Origin: Clusia tigrina
Taxonomy: Eukaryota; Arthropoda; Insecta; Diptera; Clusiidae
Direction of reading: 5' to 3'
Assembly: GCA_920105625.2 (NCBI GenBank)
Contig: OV050033.1
Location: 13,288,001 to 13,352,000, forward strand
DNA length: 64,000 nt
Shown here: positions 52,077 to 64,000 of the stretch, piece after piece
How positions within the stretch are numbered: the stretch's first letter is position 1
Layout: each line of letters starts with the position of its first letter
Position numbers and translations under genes: made by a program
The notes under the pieces: generated by a model
Database searches by the model: none
The model's input: only the letters and a program-made list of their open reading frames with translations
Told to the model about the DNA's origin: nothing

Positions 52077-52232
52077 ATATGTCTGTAAGGACTTAAGGTA
52101 ATGAATACTAGCAACTAAGTTTGCCGCCTCGAAATGATTTAAAAAGTAGGATTTTGGAGACCATGCCAAGGGACAGGATTCGAACCCTCGAGTGTGAGTT
52201 TAGCATGCTTACTACAAGACCACAGAGACCTA
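52077..52232 (-). mobile_element. tRNA-derived SINE copy
   Basis: On the minus strand it starts GGTCTCTGTGGTCTTGTAGT, contains an A-box-like region and an exact B box GGTTCGAATCC, then the shared body. Plus-strand words GTCTGTAAGG, ACTAGCAACTAAG and GAGACCATGCC match the other copies. The sequence between the boxes keeps an anticodon-loop-like CTCACAC. Confidence 0.65.
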
Positions 52233-54599
52233 ATAGAAATACATTTTGCTACCAAGTTCCCACCACACTAAGTGGGGTCTTACAAGTATTCGTCACACTA
52301 AAACGCAATGTGAGAATCCATTCAAAACTTTTGATTGAACATTCCCACACATGTTTTCTCTCTGCTTTCCACGTTCTTCCAATCTATCGGTTGATTGTTT
52401 GAAATCTTTGATACTTGTACCCATATCTATAGGTTTCACGCCCCCTATACCCATTGGCACATGTGAATGTGCACACCAACCCCCACCTCCCTGAAAATCT
52501 GCCGCTCCTCCCCTCGCTAATGTAATTAAGCGTTTATAATTCTATTCATTATGTCAACGCGTGCAAATTCTAATTTAAGCGCCCACTCTACTGCCAGGCA
52601 ACATTGTGAGGAGAGTAGGTGCTGTGTCAGTGCTGGGCTAAGTCTGTAGGAAACATTTTTAATTGTGCCTTTTTTCCGGTGCGTCATTCGTGTTGTTTTG
52701 TTTTTTTTTTGGTCCCGTATTTCTCCTTTTTTGCTGCTGCCGCTGGTGTTGCTGTCTTTGCGTTATTTTTTCATTTGTTAAACTTATTTTTTTTAATATG
52801 GTGCACGCTGCGTATTTAGGATAACATCTGAATTTATGTACGCGCAAAAATGGCAGCTGGGAGCTAGAGGAGACAGGGACTGTCACGGGGCAAAGCCAAA
52901 CCAAACAGAACAGCACCGAACAGAACAACACCGAATAGAACGGAACAGAGCAGCGGAGCAATGTCCTGGGGTTGGTGACAAGGCTAAGCAAAACAAAACA
53001 AATCACGGTAAGGCATGGGAAAGCGTTTGTGGCAGGAGTGGAGCAGCGGGGCGGCATGAGTGGTAATGCAAACTTCACAATTGCAAATGAAAACTGATGC
53101 GGATTAGTATTTAAAATAATGTCCTGCAGGGATATAACTTTCTTTCCTTTTTGCTTTTTTCAAAACATTTTTCCACAATTTTTTCTCCTGTTGTGTGCTT
53201 ATGTTAAATGCTGTATTTGTTGTTGTTTTTTAATTTTATTTTGTCAACTTTTGCTTGTACTTTGCCGGGGATGTTTCATAAAATTTATACTTTTGTGTCT
53301 ATGTGTAGATATGTAGATGTGTGAATAAGCGTGAGGCGCCGAGGCAGTTACACCGTCACAGCACTTCTGTGAAGTTCCTGGAGATATAACAACGTCAGCA
53401 ACAACAATGGGAGACGGAAAATTATAGCAACAACAGGGAGAAGAAGAATTTTTTGATTACAACACAATTTACATATTTTCCTTGTTAAAATTCTTACGCT
53501 TGCGTCTCTCTCATGTGCGAGTATGAATCCATTTCATTCCGTCGCTCTGCAGGATTAATGTTAATTTTTATTATCCTCGCACTGTTTATGCGTCGTTTTT
53601 TTTTTGTTTTTCCTCGTTTCATTTCATGCTGTCATTTATTCATTAAAATTCAAAGTTGCTCAAGTAGGATGCAAAAAAAAAAAAATCAAAATGAATGCGT
53701 TCTAAATCGAAAAATAATAAAAATGGGGGGAAATACGTAAAAATTGTGCCGTCACTCCTGCTGCCAATGCTTGGAATTTGCCCTGATGTAAAGTCCACAT
53801 CTCCTGTTTCCTCACAAACACTCACACACGCCCACGCTGCCTCTGTATAGGATCCTTCGTGCTCATTATGCATTCCCTGCGCAAATTCTATTAATTATCG
53901 TTACACACTTTCGATTGGCAAATAAATGTTGTGTCCTTTTGTTGGTTTGTTGGCAGTGTTGTTGTGTTCCTGCTGCTATTGTTGTTGACTCAATGTGATT
54001 GTGTTGTTTCTTCGTCCTTTTTCCCACTTTTCGTTCGTTCTGTCCGTTCGTTTCTCGTCTTTATTGTTTTGGAAAAATCTGCTCATCTGCACATTTTTAT
54101 TAACGTTTAATTATGTAAGCTGCATGAGAATTGGCCAAGTTGTTTTATTACAGGACCCAAGTGGGGCGAGAGGATATTGAAATCGTTTTGAGCGTGGGGT
54201 GTGTGTCGGTGGGTGGGTGCGTGGAGATATTTATTTATTTATTTGTTTATTTTTCCGTTCGCCTCTTCTCTGTGTTGTTAATCCATAATCACATTAAAGA
54301 CAGGAAATTGCATTTATTGATGGGAGATGTTTATTTTTCAGTGCCATATGCCAAGAGGTGTGGATTCAGAATACCATAAAATTCGAATTTATTTGTTTGT
54401 AGAAATAACTTTTTTTCTGTGCCTTGTGACGTCCGCTTTTGACAACAAAGGCGAAATTAATTGCGTTGGAGTGGTACGCCGAATAGTTGCCCTTGTATGT
54501 GGCAGTAATACGGCACTTAAAAGTGGTCTGTAGTATTAATAGTAGTGATAATAGCGAACGGTGACTACTGTAACCAGTTGTTGTTTTTGAATTGGTTTT

Positions 54600-55520
54600 C
54601 AGTTTCTGAGTCTCATAATTTCTCTAGCTCCTGTCTATTGATCTATGAAATCTCGGCTGCTTTATCGAAGAAGAAGCTAAACTGAAGATCGTTAACAATA
54701 TTTTTTATTGAAAATTCAATTCTAGTCTGCCTGAGATGAAACAATGTGATATTTGAGTGTCGGAGTTTGTCCTGCTCTTTAGTGATCTACCAACGAATAC
54801 GTTTAAATTAAGGTCATTTACAATAAATATAAGTCAGAATTAAAATTTTGTCTGCCCGAGATACAATTGCTATATCTTAGAATGTCTGAGCTTGTCCTAC
54901 TCTTTCATGACCTATGTTGTCTCGGCTCCTCTAACAACGAAGACGATTAAATTGAGGTCATTTACAATAAATCTAGTTCAAAATTAAAATTTTGTCTGCC
55001 CGAGATATAATTGTTCTATCTCAGACTGTCTGAGTTTGTCCTGCTCTTTAGTGACCTATGGTATCTCGGCTTCTCTACCACCCAAGGCTTTAAAATTAAG
55101 AGCATTTAAAATAAATATAGTCCAAAATTGAAAATTTGTCTGCCTGAGATAAAACAATGTGGTATTTGAGTGTCTGAGTTTGTCCTGCCCTTTAGTGATC
55201 TATGTTATCTCGGCTTCTCTACCAACGAGGACGTTTAAATATAATTCAGAATTAAAATTTTCTCTGTCCGACATAGAATTGTTCTTTTTTACATTGTCTG
55301 AGTTTGTCCTGCTCTTTCATGACCTATGTTATATCGGCTCCTCTAACAACTAATACGTTTAAGTTAAGGACATTTAAAATCAATCTAGTTCAAAATTAAA
55401 ATTTTTTCTGCTTGAAATAAAATTGTTCTGTATTTGAGTATCTGAGTTTGTAATGCTCTTTAGCCACCTATGATCTGGGTCTTCTGTTAACTAAGACGTA
55501 TAAATTTAGATAATTTACCA
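54600..55520. repeat. Tandem satellite, alternating ~144 and ~125 bp monomers
   Basis: The motif TCTGCC(T/C)GAGAT or a close variant occurs at about 54726, 54851, 54995, 55139, 55263 and 55407, giving steps of 125, 144, 144, 124 and 144 bp. Each monomer then carries GTCTGAGTTTGTCCTGCTCT, a TGACCTATG-type word, TCTCGGCT(T/C)CTCTA, and AAAATTAAAATTTT before the next unit. The shorter monomers lack about 20 bp in the AATAAATCTAGTTC part. A weaker first copy begins near 54600. No coding frame runs through. Confidence 0.85.
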
Positions 55521-57710
55521 TCACCCAGTACAATATGGAAATTTCGCCGATTCTCAAGTTAAACCAACATCGCATATTTGAAGAAGAGAAGGAATCAGTA
55601 TATTATATGGGTCAGAAATGTTCCGATGATATGCAGATTCGGAAAACAGAGCAACAATCATCTGATCTCTCGCAACAATTATCTCATTTCTTGCCAAAAT
55701 TATCTATTCCACTCAGTAACAATGCTGGAGTCTGGTCTAAATGTATGACGAATCAAATGAAGAGATCATAACCGAAATACTTATCTTTTGATTGGAACCC
55801 GTCATTATTCTTTAGCTGTTTTTTGCCTAAACTTAGTGCTTGATTTTTCCAAAGGGAAAGCCAGAAGTCTGCTCATCAAAATCTCATGAATCAGTCTTTT
55901 GTTAAAAGACTCAAAGAGTCACGCACACTGGCACATTAATTATTCACCCTTCCAACGATCTATATTACTGGAACCCACACGATCTTCTCCTGAAATTAGT
56001 ATGATTCCTTTCCAATTACTGTTTGCGGCCGTTCCACACTGTTATAAGTAAAATTAAGCTTCAACTGGTTTTGCCTTTAATTCCGAATAGTAGAAAACCT
56101 TCCGCACATTCCTCTTTCTCACTACCTACCGTCCCCCCTCTCCTCGCCAAAGAGACCTTTTTAAATATATGCTAAGACAACTTAATGCCAACATTTTTCC
56201 ATGCGAACAAGATAAATTTGTAAATTTTCTTTTAATTACTTTCAAATAACAAACATGGACAGACGGCCGGACGAGCCCTCCACCAGCCCCGATCCGATCC
56301 TTTTCTCGCATTTCAAGCCAAATTATAAAAGGCAAAACATAAAAAAGCAGAAAGGAGAAAAAAATAAATAAAATTAAAAAAAGGAAAATGCAGTTTTATT
56401 TATTGTTATTTTTGCGTTGAGCTTATGTAAATTTATTTATTTTGCGTAATTTTTCTTGTTTTTCATGAGTAAAAAGAAAACTTCCAAATTGCCATCTAGA
56501 GCGCTACAGTCAGTATTTTCCGGCACTCCATTCATATTTTCTTTGAATTCCGTTGCGTGTAGTTGGAGTTTGAAGATGATGCTTCATTTTATATACATAT
56601 ATATATCATGTAGATGTGGGTTCTTTTCTATAAACAACAGCAATGAGAGTTAAAAATAAACATTTATTAAGTTCAACAAAGCAAGAATGGTTAAAATCGA
56701 TGTACATTTTTTATTCCATTAATCAAACAATAATATCTTTCCTCATCATTCAATATGCGTATCATTCCTTCATCCTTATATATGTATAAATATATAAAGT
56801 CGGTAATATATAAATATGTAAGTCAAGATATCAATGAAAATTGTCCCATATATTTCCATAAAGAATGGTGGAGCTATGATATAATCTATGAAAATATGAT
56901 CCCAACATGATTTTGAGGGACGGACTCTAGCGACTGTGTTCTCATATAGAATTAGTCATAATCCTAAACAAGCGTTTATGTTTCAGGACAGTCATAATCA
57001 ACCTGAATGAATTTTGAGCTTTTCCTGCCATACAGTTTTGATTCCAATGGTGATGTGATTCGTAATAATTTTTGATAATATAATCACACAAGAGAATCCC
57101 CAATAAAAGTTAAATGAGTGCTTTGTAGAATGAAATAAGATCCAATTGGAGGTACCGCGAAGTAAGTCCAAAAATACAGCGAGAGATAGAGAGAAAGGAG
57201 AAAGTACTAGTCTACTACTTGAAATATATTGGAATATCATAACTGGCAAACCTCAAAGATGTTTAAGATTGAGCCTAATCTCTGGAACGTGACTATCAAA
57301 TATGAAGTGTTTTCCAACCATGTACAATGGGTGGTATCCGGGTTTCCTTACTGACATACATTGAATCCCTTCTTCAATCCATCGAAAGTTTATCTCAAAC
57401 TTTTGACTTTGTAGAACATTTATAACCCTATAACGGTATGGAACTATGTGAGTACATTGTCAGCCATCTCCTCTGTAAGGTGTTTCGTATTCGACCACAA
57501 CCGCGCCAGACTTAGCTAGCATGCCTTTTGTACAAAAGTAAAAATTTAATTAGAATAAAAAGCGGATGCGGAACCAAAATAAAAGACAACTACACCGAAA
57601 CGTAAAAAAGATGGCTTTATGCCGCCATATAACGGGAAAGATTTTAACTTTTTTCCTCATTTCTTCTTTTTTTGCTGTTTTCTAGCGAGATAGGATTTTT
57701 TCCGAGCATT

Positions 57711-57735
57711 CTTGTTGTTGTTGTTGTTGTTGTTA
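57711..57735. repeat. (TTG)n tract
   Basis: About eight TTG units in a row, in AT-rich DNA without a gene. Confidence 0.8.
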
Positions 57736-59484
57736 ATAAGGCAAAAGTTGTGCAATTTTAATGAGACTTTTGTACTTTTGTGAAACTGACAGCGCAACGG
57801 ACTGTAATGAGCAAATGCACGGAGTGGGATGTGGGGAGGTTGTATAGAAAAAGGCGCTGGATTCTTAGGTAGCGGAGGGGGAAGTGGAAATATTGGTAGT
57901 AGTTCGCCCGCCGACTTGAGGGAATTGAATGTACGAGTCTTTTTTTTCGGTGTTGTTCAGGAACCGAACAGAATTCTGTTCCTTTTCAACTTATTTGACG
58001 TGAATTATAACCAATAAAATAAAAGAAGGCGCTGGCGCTTTTGAGGCTTTCCACCAAGCGGCAGGCGGCAGGCAGCAGGCAGCAAATTGTGCAAATATTT
58101 CCGTTTTAACATGCTTCAAGAATTTTTACACAATTTTTTTCTTACCAACCTTCGCCGTACGAGCAGAAATGTTTACTTTTAATTGCTTTGCAGGAGAAAC
58201 GCCCCCATTTTTTTCTAGGCTTTTTTGTGTTTGGAAAAAGGATATTTTTCAATTTGAAATTAATTTCCAACTGCTCGGAGCTCGGTAATTGCTCACTTTG
58301 TTTATGACTTCATATAAAATGTACTCAAATATTCTTTTTCACCGCTCATACCCGGGCAACGCGCACACCATCCCCACCACGTACGCATTACATTACGCAA
58401 CACATTACTATGTTACGTATTACCGTTAGTGTGAATTTTAATTACGTCGTATTATGGAATTTATATGACAAGCTCCGAAGAGCAGCCAAAACCAATGCCG
58501 AAGCTGAAGCCGCACCGCAGCGCATCAGCTACGATGGAGTGGGGTTAATTATGATGTGCCTAAATGACATCCTTGTGTAAGGCTTACTATGAAATGTAAT
58601 AATTTTCGTGAAGGATTTTAATTTGAATTTTGAAATTGTCATAAATTTTAGTGCCAAGTGCGTGTAGAGAAAGGATGCATTAGATTAGTCTGAAGGTGAG
58701 TGTTGAAGTGTGGTAGGTGTTGAGGAGTTCAGTATATCCGTTTGTGATTCCTTTCGTTTATTATTATTATTATTAATAATATACGGAAGGCGTTGCTACA
58801 TTCTTAGATTGTTAGACCACAACGTCATAACCCAGCTTCACAAGATCGTGTGGAAAGAATATACTTTTTTGTTGTTTAACTTTTCACATTTACAAACGTT
58901 GTGTCTGCAAACTAGAATCAGCTAAGAAGGTTTCCAACCTGCAGAAAGGAAAAAATATATATTACATCTACAGATTCTGACTAGTAAAGAATTTTCTAAT
59001 ACTGCGAGGGATCATAGAGAGAGAGCACCTTTAAGCTTGAGGCCCGACACTTGGTACATAGGCTGCTTTATATAGTATTGCAACATTTGAATGTAGACCC
59101 CATCGGAATTTATGTCACATTATGAGCGGTTTACGCATTGCTATGGTAGATTTCTAGTTCTTCAACATTGGGAAGGGTTCAAAGCATGACTGAGTGGAAA
59201 TGTCCATTTATTTTCTATCCACCACAATCTTCTAGTTTGAAACTGAAGGACCATTTCATCTTAATTTTGCCTTTATAATAGGGAATTAAATTTTGTTTTT
59301 TCATAAAGTAACTTGCAGAAACTAGGTCTTGTGTAAAATTTCTATTCACTGATGTGCAGGTATGTGTTAGTTAGGTTACAGCCACCTCTGACGTTCGAGA
59401 TGTATGTTTACTTAAATTATTTTATATCGAATATTGGTTTAGATCATTGTCATCATTCTGTAGAATGAAAAAAAGTTGGCTATT

Positions 59485-59692
59485 GTGTATTATCATTATT
59501 ATACCTTGCACCATAATCAATTATGTCTGCAAGGGGTTGGGGGAATGAGTACTAGCAGCTAAGGTCTTCGACTCGACGAGAAAGAGGTTTTAGAAAGAAG
59601 CATTTTTGAGACCATGCTCGGGGCAGGATTCGAACCCACGACCCCCAGAGTGTGAGTGTAACATGCTTACCAATAGACCACGGAGGACGGCG
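59485..59692 (-). mobile_element. tRNA-derived SINE, best-preserved copy
   Basis: On the minus strand the element starts near 59690 with GTCCTCCGTGGTCTATTGGT. The A-box-like part occupies 59680-59662, an anticodon-loop-like CTCACAC follows, and an exact B box GGTTCGAATCC lies at 59636-59626. The layout resembles a tRNA-Val (CAC) gene, but the anticodon stem pairs poorly, so it is not a working tRNA. A ~120 bp unrelated body follows and ends in an ATT/AAT-rich tail. These are the hallmarks of a pol III-transcribed SINE mobilised by a LINE. Confidence 0.7.
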
Positions 59693-61585
59693 TACGCATA
59701 ATTTTTTTGACACAAACTCAGGTATAGCAACCATGTCACAAAAACAAGTCTACTTTTAGGGTTCACTATTATGGTATGGAAGACATTGTCCGCATACATT
59801 CCGCTTTATAGAAGAATGCCATATAGCAAATATTTATTTATCTGATATTATATTTATAAATAAATACAACAATTTGAGCTTACATCAAGCTGGATTATTT
59901 AATTCTGATTTTTTAATACACTCGTAACAAATAATCTGATTTTCGTGTTCTGAGCCGAAATAGAAGTTTGAGTCGCATCGTCCTACTGATGTCATATAAA
60001 TCATTTATAGAGTAAGAGATATTCAGTGTTAGATGTATATTTCGATACTAGTTAGAAATATGCGAGTACGGACGACTATATGGACCACGATACTTAAGGC
60101 GTGTCTTATATTATGAGACACCTTCAGCTGCAGAAGAATTAATCAGCTCTCTCGTGATTGTACTCTGTGAGGAATTTTATGACACTTTCTTCTGTTGAGA
60201 CCACATTAGGGCGTGTGCTTAAATATTTGATTGATCGAGTTTAAAGTTCTATATTGTGAATGGTGTTAATCCAATATGAAGAATCCCCAAAACTTGGGGA
60301 AATCTGAGTTAAATTTTCGCGGTTGTTCTTGGGGCAGACCAATTTACAAACCACGGAGCTGACATTTGATAACTGTGTCCCTGAAAAGTTAAGTTACTAC
60401 GGCGTTTATACAATTTTGTGTTCGTAAGGCTTGGTAAGACTGAATGTGGAATTTCGATTTGTCTTACCAAGACTTAGCGGCATTTAAGTTTAGATCCAGT
60501 TATTAAAGCAAAGGTATCAACTGTGGGGACACTTTGATAAAGTCAACCGACTTGCTCCTCAATTTCTAGAACGATTTCTATACATAAAGTAATTAGAATC
60601 TTTGCTTCAATTGCCCGACTAATGGATTGTACCGTTCAAAGTATTCCCAACTTAAGCCATGCCGGCTTTTTAAATTGCATTGAGTTGTACAGAATCGCTT
60701 CCTTTCTCGCTGTCTCTTTTGAAAGGGCTCATTGTAAAAATTACCGCTGCCTCTTGCACACATAATTTTCAGCCAAGAAGTTTGAACAAAAAACGGAGTC
60801 AGCCTTTTTTAATTGCATTTTCCACTTTTGAAACATGCTAATTAATTTGTTATTGCTACATTTTCCACTTATTTCTTTGATTACATTTTTTCATTCGCTA
60901 GGCTTCCGTTTCTTCATTCCTTCTTACCATGCCGTGCTGTTCCTTTTTCTTCCTCATTCAATTATTAACGAAGAAAATATAATAAAAAAAGGAATACGCA
61001 AGACACAATTGCAAGTGAAAAATCTCATTCGACTGTGATGCTGATTGTGCTTTTATTTCATAAGCGCCATTTTCACTTAAAAAGGCACTTAAAAGAGAGT
61101 ACTTAATTAATTACACATGCCTCGCTCATTATGAGAATAAAGGACCTTCATAATTTCTAAACAAAATGGCAGTTGCAGCTTAGAGTAATTGCCTAACAGG
61201 ATTAAAATTGACACATATATTTCGGACAGGGCGATTCGGTCCTTTTTCCGACGGACGGTGTGAGAGTGCGGTTCGACCGTTTCGTACACATCCACGCTCA
61301 TGTTCGTCCAAGTGTCCATTTTGGGTAGCTGTCGCTCACGTAGTCAGTGTCCATGTAATTAAATTAAAATGAAAATATCCTGTGGATTAAATTAATTTTC
61401 ATTTGCATAAGTTTCATTTTTGTGTGAATTTGTTGCTGCCCTCCTCGGCATAATGTCCTTTTTTATGTGTGCATTTTAATGTTAATTGTCCTTTTTGGGC
61501 GGCCTGCTCCTGCATAGAAGATTGTTGCAAATTGTCACCAAGCCAACTAATTCAGAAGGAGACAGAGTAACAGCCAGAATTAAAT

Positions 61586-61602
61586 AGAGAGAGAGAGAGA
61601 GA
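61586..61602. repeat. (GA)n tract
   Basis: A pure GA run of about 16 bases. Such runs can bind GAGA factor in flies, but no promoter is evident nearby. Confidence 0.75.
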
Positions 61603-63107
61603 TCGAGTTAATATGCGGTTGGGGGGTAACTGCGGTGGTCGAGTGACATCAGCTGCAATTTAAAAATGAATTGTAAAACAATTGAAGTCAATTTGAAAAA
61701 TGTCATTTCTAAAATGATTTCATTATGTGCCCCTCTATTTCCTTTCACTGCGCACTCATCTCTGCCAACTGAAGGGTTGAAATTTTGAGTATTTACTTGC
61801 GATTGAAGCAATTCTGCCCCCGCTTCTGAGCTGTTTTAATGGCCATATTGCAAAAATGAAATTCTGTAATGGCGCATATGAAATTTGTGTCCGTGTATGT
61901 GTGTGTCTGTTGGGATGCTAACAGGCTCTTTGCTGCGGCATCCATATTTGTCTCCAAACGAACGCGTCATATTCGCTTTGTTTGTCGAGCACCAATGGTC
62001 AAGTCAACCCCTAAGCTCCAGCGTGCCGTTAAGTGTTGTGTGGGTGGTTTGAAAGCTCAAATGAAAGTGCCTTTATGAGTATGTGTATGTGAGAGTGGGT
62101 GTGTTAGTGTATTTATATAGGAAAATTCTTTCTTCTATTGTTGTAAATTCTGCACAGTTAGTGCAGATTTCACAGACAGCTGTGAAGTTGATCGAATCGT
62201 ACACTGACTTTTAAATTTAGAAGTGGCTTTGTTTCTTCCGCTATCGACCAAAATCTAAGATCAGTCACAGGTAGTTCTCATATGTCCTTGATAAAATGGA
62301 AGTGAATTGAAACGTATTGAAACGCTTTTCCACAGATTTCCAATTAAAAGTTTTGACCTGAATAGATTTCTAAAACATACTCGGAATGTTGACGAATTTA
62401 TGATATCAAACGCATTCCAGAAATTGGAGTCTTGAGTTTTGAATACACCAAACTGACCATGTAAGCACCTTTCCTCCGAGGAACTTTCAGATATTCTTTT
62501 ATTTGAATCGGTTCTGGTGAATGCATGGAATACAAGTATATTGTTTTTTTCCTCATAGTAGAAGAGAAAAAGACAACATCACTGAAGGCGTTTCACTAGC
62601 GACTTATTATTAATGATCTTCCATTAATATCTAGTGACGTATAGCTTTTTTTGTTCATTCATCTTTAGTCATGAAAGTGAAAAACTAAACTATTTTTAAT
62701 AAATATATTTTAGTTAAACATTTCCACTGAATTATGGAACAATATTTTCCAATTTGAGTTTTGTTTGCATCGTTGTTTAATGCTACAAATCATGTTTGGG
62801 GAGTTTTAGAAATTATAATGTTTATATAGTTCTCCTCATTATCAAACGGATTGAGTGCAAATATACTCGTATGTTGATGTTTCAGAAATTTTAATTTAAT
62901 AATATTCAATTATTTGATGACGCGCAAAAGCTTCAATCGAGATTTCATGATTGATGACTAACATATGGAAATCTTTCAATGGTCATCCTGCTCTCACTTA
63001 ATATTATTTTTCGATGTCACTACCGTCGAATTCATCTGTACACTGTAAAAAATATACATTTATAAAAAATTGTGCTTGTTCTATAGTATCCAACAGATTT
63101 ATTTGTC

Positions 63108-63152
63108 GGCATCTGAAGTTGCATTTGTCGTCATCTGAAGTTGCGTCACTAC
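63108..63152. repeat. Two-copy 22-bp direct repeat
   Basis: GTCGGCATCTGAAGTTGCAT is followed directly by a second copy beginning GTCGTCATCTGAAGTTGCGT. The copies differ at only a few positions, so this is a recent local duplication. Confidence 0.75.
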
Positions 63153-64000
63153 ATTGTTACGAAATTGCCGTCCTGACAATTTATACCACTCTCAATACTC
63201 GAATCCCGATGGGTTGCGTAATAACGCAGTTTCGAGAAGATGCTAGAGCATGCCTCCATGCATGTGTATTTGCGGCGAATGGAGTATACCCTAAAAGTAT
63301 GCAACCATTTATGTTTCAATATAAAGAAATGCCTCTATGATCGCTAAGAAATGTGTTTGAGTTCAGAAAAGTAAAGTGGTGTAAAATATGCTGCTCCAAA
63401 GTTAGGTGGTGAGTTGGTAGAAAGAACGTGTTTCCATTCATCTTCAAATTCTTCTATTAATATTTGCTGACAAATCTTCGCATATATTTTCAGAAATTAT
63501 ATCATTTGAATGCTGCTATTCAGAAATGCAAATAGAGACCTACAATTTCTTGAGCTTTCAGCTATTGAGCTACCGAACTTAGTGTACAGAGATTCCAACA
63601 AATGATTGAAAGCCAGAACTGAGACATTAGTTCCTACTCAGTTTGATATGTATCCCTTATTAACTCTGGTAGAAAGATAGATTCTACTTCACTTTATACG
63701 ACGTCTCTGAATTTTTGGAAGTGATGATTTTTATAGATAAATTTCACCATAAACTTTTGGGTATAAATGGAAATAAGAGGGAGATTGATCGAAATTGAAT
63801 AAAGTATAGAAACATGTAGGAAGAGAGATTTGTTCCGCAACGAAATAAAAATCGCCAACTAACGGCACGTAGTCTCATATACGCCAAATGATAGACGACA
63901 GTTTTTCCTCCTCAGAGAAATATAAAATACGAAATAAATAATGTAGCACGGATCCAAATGGGATGTGCATGTATAGCGGTCTAAGCGGATTGGTTTGGAA

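Larger units (their letters stand above)
49870..64000. other. Gene-poor right flank; repeats only
   Basis: Apart from the SINE copies and satellite listed separately, no gene is supported. Frames at 55535-55771 and 63014-63340 are open but have no domain, bias or splice context. GC-richer patches with purine runs occur at about 52.8-53.1 kb (repeated CAGAACA/CCGAACAGAAC words) and 58.0-58.1 kb (GGCAGGCAGCA words). Confidence 0.3.

Noticed and set aside
59606..59690. A functional tRNA-Val gene
   Set aside because: A- and B-box signals and a CAC-like anticodon loop are present, but the anticodon stem and acceptor ends do not pair, and the same sequence recurs with a shared non-tRNA body, so it is a SINE head.

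Overview
The window is nuclear DNA of an insect, most likely a higher fly (Diptera: a tephritid or drosophilid relative). The evidence is AT-rich non-coding DNA, short GT-AG introns (57-152 bp in the clearest gene), many CAA/CAG ('opa') and (AC)n/(TG)n tracts, a recurrent TACTCGTA word, and proteins that read like fly COG8 and a fly spätzle-family prodomain. I see no bacterial-style operons, CRISPR arrays, rRNA genes or complete tRNA genes. Most of the 64 kb is intronic or intergenic, and most open frames are chance frames through low-complexity DNA.

Region 1-11.3 kb (minus strand): the last ~1.2 kb holds a large coding exon without its own ATG (1215 down to 1, running off the window). It encodes the end of a signal peptide, a Cys-containing prodomain resembling the spätzle/neurotrophin family, and a long low-complexity region with poly-Gln. 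A phase-compatible first coding exon lies about 10 kb upstream at 11223-11173, implying a ~10 kb intron. Inside that intron, on the opposite strand, sits a nested small gene (2315-2989) for a 224-residue basic membrane protein with two hydrophobic segments. It may carry an optional, frame-neutral 51-nt intron.

Region 11.3-21.7 kb: no confident gene. It holds an unlabelled diverged tandem array with a ~90 bp period (about 12.9-14.0 kb), a relic of a tRNA-derived SINE (about 16.9 kb), Gln-rich and AC-rich tracts (17.6-18.4 kb) and GGAGTY hexamer repeats (18.7-19.2 kb).

Region 21.7-24.1 kb (plus strand): a complete five-exon COG8 gene (Golgi tethering complex, lobe B), 581 residues, with a promoter carrying two TCAGCTGA palindromes and an ATTAAA poly(A) signal.

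Region 24.1-64 kb: mainly intergenic or very long intron. It contains microsatellites, an extremely AT-rich block (28.3-28.8 kb), a degraded mariner/Tc1-type transposase fragment (41.4 kb), a tandem duplication (48.6-49.3 kb), one well-formed candidate internal exon on the plus strand (49533-49777), three minus-strand copies of a tRNA-derived SINE (50.1, 52.1 and 59.6 kb) and a ~144/125 bp tandem satellite (54.6-55.5 kb). Several GC-richer patches (33.4-33.6, 37.2-37.8, 38.8-39.0 kb) have splice-like signals but could not be assigned to genes.
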